Positions 61,857 through 64,000 of a DNA stretch of 64,000 bases are shown piece after piece. Each line of letters opens with the position of its first letter. Position 1 is the stretch's first letter. The translations under genes and the position numbers were made by a program. The notes beneath the pieces are model-generated. The model made no database searches. It was not told the DNA's origin and worked only from the letters and a program-made list of their open reading frames with translations. The DNA comes from CAWIHS01 sp963836005. Lineage in GTDB: Bacteria > Pseudomonadota > Gammaproteobacteria > GRL18. The DNA lies in NCBI GenBank assembly GCA_963836005.1, contig CAWIHS010000002.1:806001-870000 (forward strand), in the 5' to 3' direction.

Positions 61857-62120
61857 ATGACAATGACGTGTCGTGCAGGTTGCGGTGCCTGCTGCATTGC
61901 TCCTTCTATCTCTGCTGTGATCCCTGGCATGCCGCAGGGAAAGCCGGCGGGAATACGTTGTATTCAGCTGGATGCAAATAATCACTGTAAAGTTTTTAAC
62001 CACCCGGACAGGCCCATGACTTGTGAGCAATTTGAGCCAGACAGGGATTTTTGTGCAGAATCGCGTCAGCAGGCCCTGCTGCGTCTGACGGAACTGGAAA
62101 AGCAGAGCCAGCCGGATTAA
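61857..62120 (+). CDS. YkgJ-family cysteine-cluster protein
   Basis: The 87-residue protein has Cys-rich N-terminus CRAGCGACCIAP, then RCIQLDANNHCKVFNHPDRPMTCEQFEPDRDFC. This is the pattern of YkgJ/UPF0153 proteins, presumed to bind zinc or an iron-sulfur cluster. Exact role unknown. ATG 61857 was chosen; ATG 61863 is possible. No strong ribosome binding site. Confidence 0.85.
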   Translation: MTMTCRAGCGACCIAPSISAVIPGMPQGKPAGIRCIQLDANNHCKVFNHPDRPMTCEQFEPDRDFCAESRQQALLRLTELEKQSQPD

Positions 62121-62471
62121 CCGGTAGATAAACTGATAAATAGCATGTTGTAAAGCAACCTGATGCAATTTTCCCGCCTTTTTCTTTAAATTCGAGCATT
62201 TTTATCAATAAAGTATAATTTTAGTTGATGTTTCAGCTCAAAATAAATACAATCGCGGGTAATTTTCTATGCATGTCAGCAATCGGCCAGATTTTGTGTA
62301 AATGACTCTGTGTCAGCTGAGGTGATTTCCTGATGAATTAGCTTTTCCAGCCAATGATGAAATTGGTCGAGGTACTATTTTGTTACGGAATTGTTTGTAA
62401 TACATCATAGCTATTTAATAGCAGATTTTTACATTTTATCAATAACTAACGTTTAAACCAGAGTTCTAATA
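62121..62471 (+). other. Upstream region of the second EF-G gene
   Basis: No gene. A candidate promoter has a weak TTCGAG -35 (62191-62196), 17-bp spacer and TATAAT (62214-62219), about 250 bp before the EF-G start, implying a long leader. No clear terminator was seen. Confidence 0.45.
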
Positions 62472-64000
62472 TGGCTGACTTATCCAAATACCGAAATATT
62501 GGCATCTTTGCACATGTAGATGCAGGTAAAACTACAACCACTGAGCGTATCCTGAATCTGACGGGAAAAACCCATAAGATTGGTGAGGTTCATGATGGTG
62601 AAGCTACCACTGACTTCATGGAACAGGAACAGGAGCGCGGTATTACCATTCAGTCTGCAGCTACATCCTGCATTTGGGACGGACACCGTCTGAATATCAT
62701 TGATACCCCAGGACACGTTGACTTCACCATTGAAGTCTATCGTTCCTTAAAAGTACTGGATGGCGGTGTTGGTGTTTTTTGTGGTTCCGGTGGTGTAGAA
62801 CCGCAGTCTGAAACCAACTGGAGATATGCCAATGATTCTGAAGTAGCGCGTATTATTCTGGTAAATAAACTGGACCGTCTGGGGGCTGATTTTTACCGTG
62901 TTGTTGATCAGATTGAAAATGTCCTGGGCGCTCACCCGCTGGTTATGGTGCTGCCTGTAGGAATAGAAGATGACTTCGCTGGAGTGGTTGATCTTTTAAC
63001 CCGAAAAGCCTGGATCTGGGACGATTCCGGTGATCCCAGCAAATATGAACTGCAGGATGTACCAGCAGACATGGTTGATAAGGTTGAAGAATACCGTGAA
63101 AAATTGATCGAAACTGCATTGGAAGAAGATGATGAATTGATGGAAGCCTACCTTGAAGGTGAAGAACCTTCTATCGAGGACATCAAACGCTGTGTGCGTA
63201 AAGGAACCATTGCCCTGAACTTCTTCCCGACATTCTGTGGCTCAGCTTTCAAGAACAAGGGGATTCAGCTGGTTTTGAACGCAGTGGTCGATTATCTTCC
63301 TGATCCTACTGAAGTCCAGCCTCAGCCCGAAGTGGATCTCGAAGGTAATGAAACGGGTAAATTTGCGCTTGTTGATGCTGCAGGGCCTTTTCGTGCGTTA
63401 GCCTTTAAAATCATGGATGACCGCTTTGGTGCGCTTACCTTTACGCGAATTTATTCAGGACGACTGGAAAAAGGCACGACAGTTTTAAACACCTTTACCG
63501 GCAAGACGGAACGTATCGGACGCATTGTGGAAATGCATGCAGATTCTCGCGAAGAACTTAATTCCTGTGAAGCCGGTGATATTGTTGCGTTTGTTGGTTT
63601 AAAGAACACTCAAACAGGCCATACCTTGTGTGATCAGAATAATCCTGCGACGCTGGAACCCATGGTGTTCCCTGCTCCCGTTATCTCCATTGCTATTGCA
63701 CCAAAGGATAAAGGGGGTTCGGAGAAGATGGGTATTGCACTGAACAAAATGGTCAAGGAAGATCCTTCTTTCCACGTTGAAACCGATCAGGAAAGCGGTG
63801 AAACCATCCTTAAAGGTATGGGGGAATTACACCTGGATATCAAAATTGATATTCTAAAACGTACCCATGGCGTCGACGTTGAAGTTGGTAAACCACAGGT
63901 GGCCTACCGTGAAACAATTACCCAGCGTATTGAAGACAGCTATACTCACAAGAAGCAATCAGGTGGTTCGGGACAGTTTGGTAGGATTGATTATATCATT
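62472..64000 (+). CDS. Second elongation factor G (partial, runs off right edge)
   Basis: The first 509 codons of an EF-G-type GTPase, starting at ATG 62472. G motifs are AHVDAGKTTTTERIL, RGITIQSAATSC, DTPGHVDFTIEVYRSLKVLDG and NKLDRLGADFYRV. Domains II-III have the usual FRALAFKIMDDRFGALTFTRIYSG, VGLKNTQTGHTLC and GMGELHLDIKIDILKR. It is clearly diverged from the str-operon EF-G (35393-37483), with an extra DLLTRKAWIWDDSGDPSKYELQDVP region, and belongs to the second EF-G type found in many gammaproteobacteria. Whether it works in translocation, recycling or stress is not decided by the sequence. It stands apart from ribosomal genes. Confidence 0.95.

Overview
The window comes from a gammaproteobacterium. 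The evidence is the gene order tRNA-Tyr/Gly/Thr-tuf-tRNA-Trp-secE-nusG-rplKAJL-rpoBC-rpsLG-fusA-tuf-rpsJ, followed by the complete S10, spc and alpha ribosomal-protein operons, then uvrA / MFS transporter / ssb. The Kdo genes kdsB and kdsD and several outer-membrane proteins show a Gram-negative envelope. I cannot name the genus from sequence alone.

Region 1 (1-17.5 kb) is an accessory, envelope-centred stretch. It holds an AsmA-like gene with a 750-bp internal duplication and a frameshift, a cardiolipin synthase, a decayed LuxR-type regulator, and an efflux locus: two internally deleted FUSC genes around a Na+/H+-type antiporter, then DUF1656, a membrane fusion protein and an outer-membrane factor. 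A small K+ channel follows. Next come exported proteins: an outer-membrane barrel candidate, a patatin-like lipoprotein, a duplicated two-gene cassette (unknown secreted protein plus SHOCT protein) around a DUF3313 gene, and an alpha/beta hydrolase. Decay, duplication and short dispersed inverted-repeat elements are concentrated here.

Region 2 (17.6-19.4 kb) has kdsB and kdsD for Kdo/LPS synthesis. Region 3 (19.6-53.2 kb) is the translation and transcription core: four tRNAs, two almost identical tuf genes, secE, nusG, rpoB, rpoC, rpoA, fusA, secY and the ribosomal proteins, all on the + strand. Clear sigma70-type promoters precede the tRNA-Trp/secE, rpsL, rplN and rpsM units. The S10-type leader is unusual because a structured 379-bp gap lies between rpsJ and rplC instead of in front of rpsJ.

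Region 4 (53.2-64 kb) has uvrA on the minus strand, then an MFS transporter, ssb, a decayed zeta-toxin-like gene with its decayed small partner, a short FimV-like protein, a YkgJ-type cysteine-cluster protein, and a second EF-G gene that runs off the right edge. Two copies of the dispersed inverted-repeat element flank the uvrA-MFS-ssb block, and a third lies at 13 kb.

No rRNA genes, CRISPR arrays, transposase genes or prophage genes were seen. The points most worth following are the inverted-repeat element family with an apparently covarying hairpin, the gene-conversion patch in the duplicated secreted-protein cassette, the twin FUSC internal deletions, and a shared upstream motif at three envelope/transport genes.
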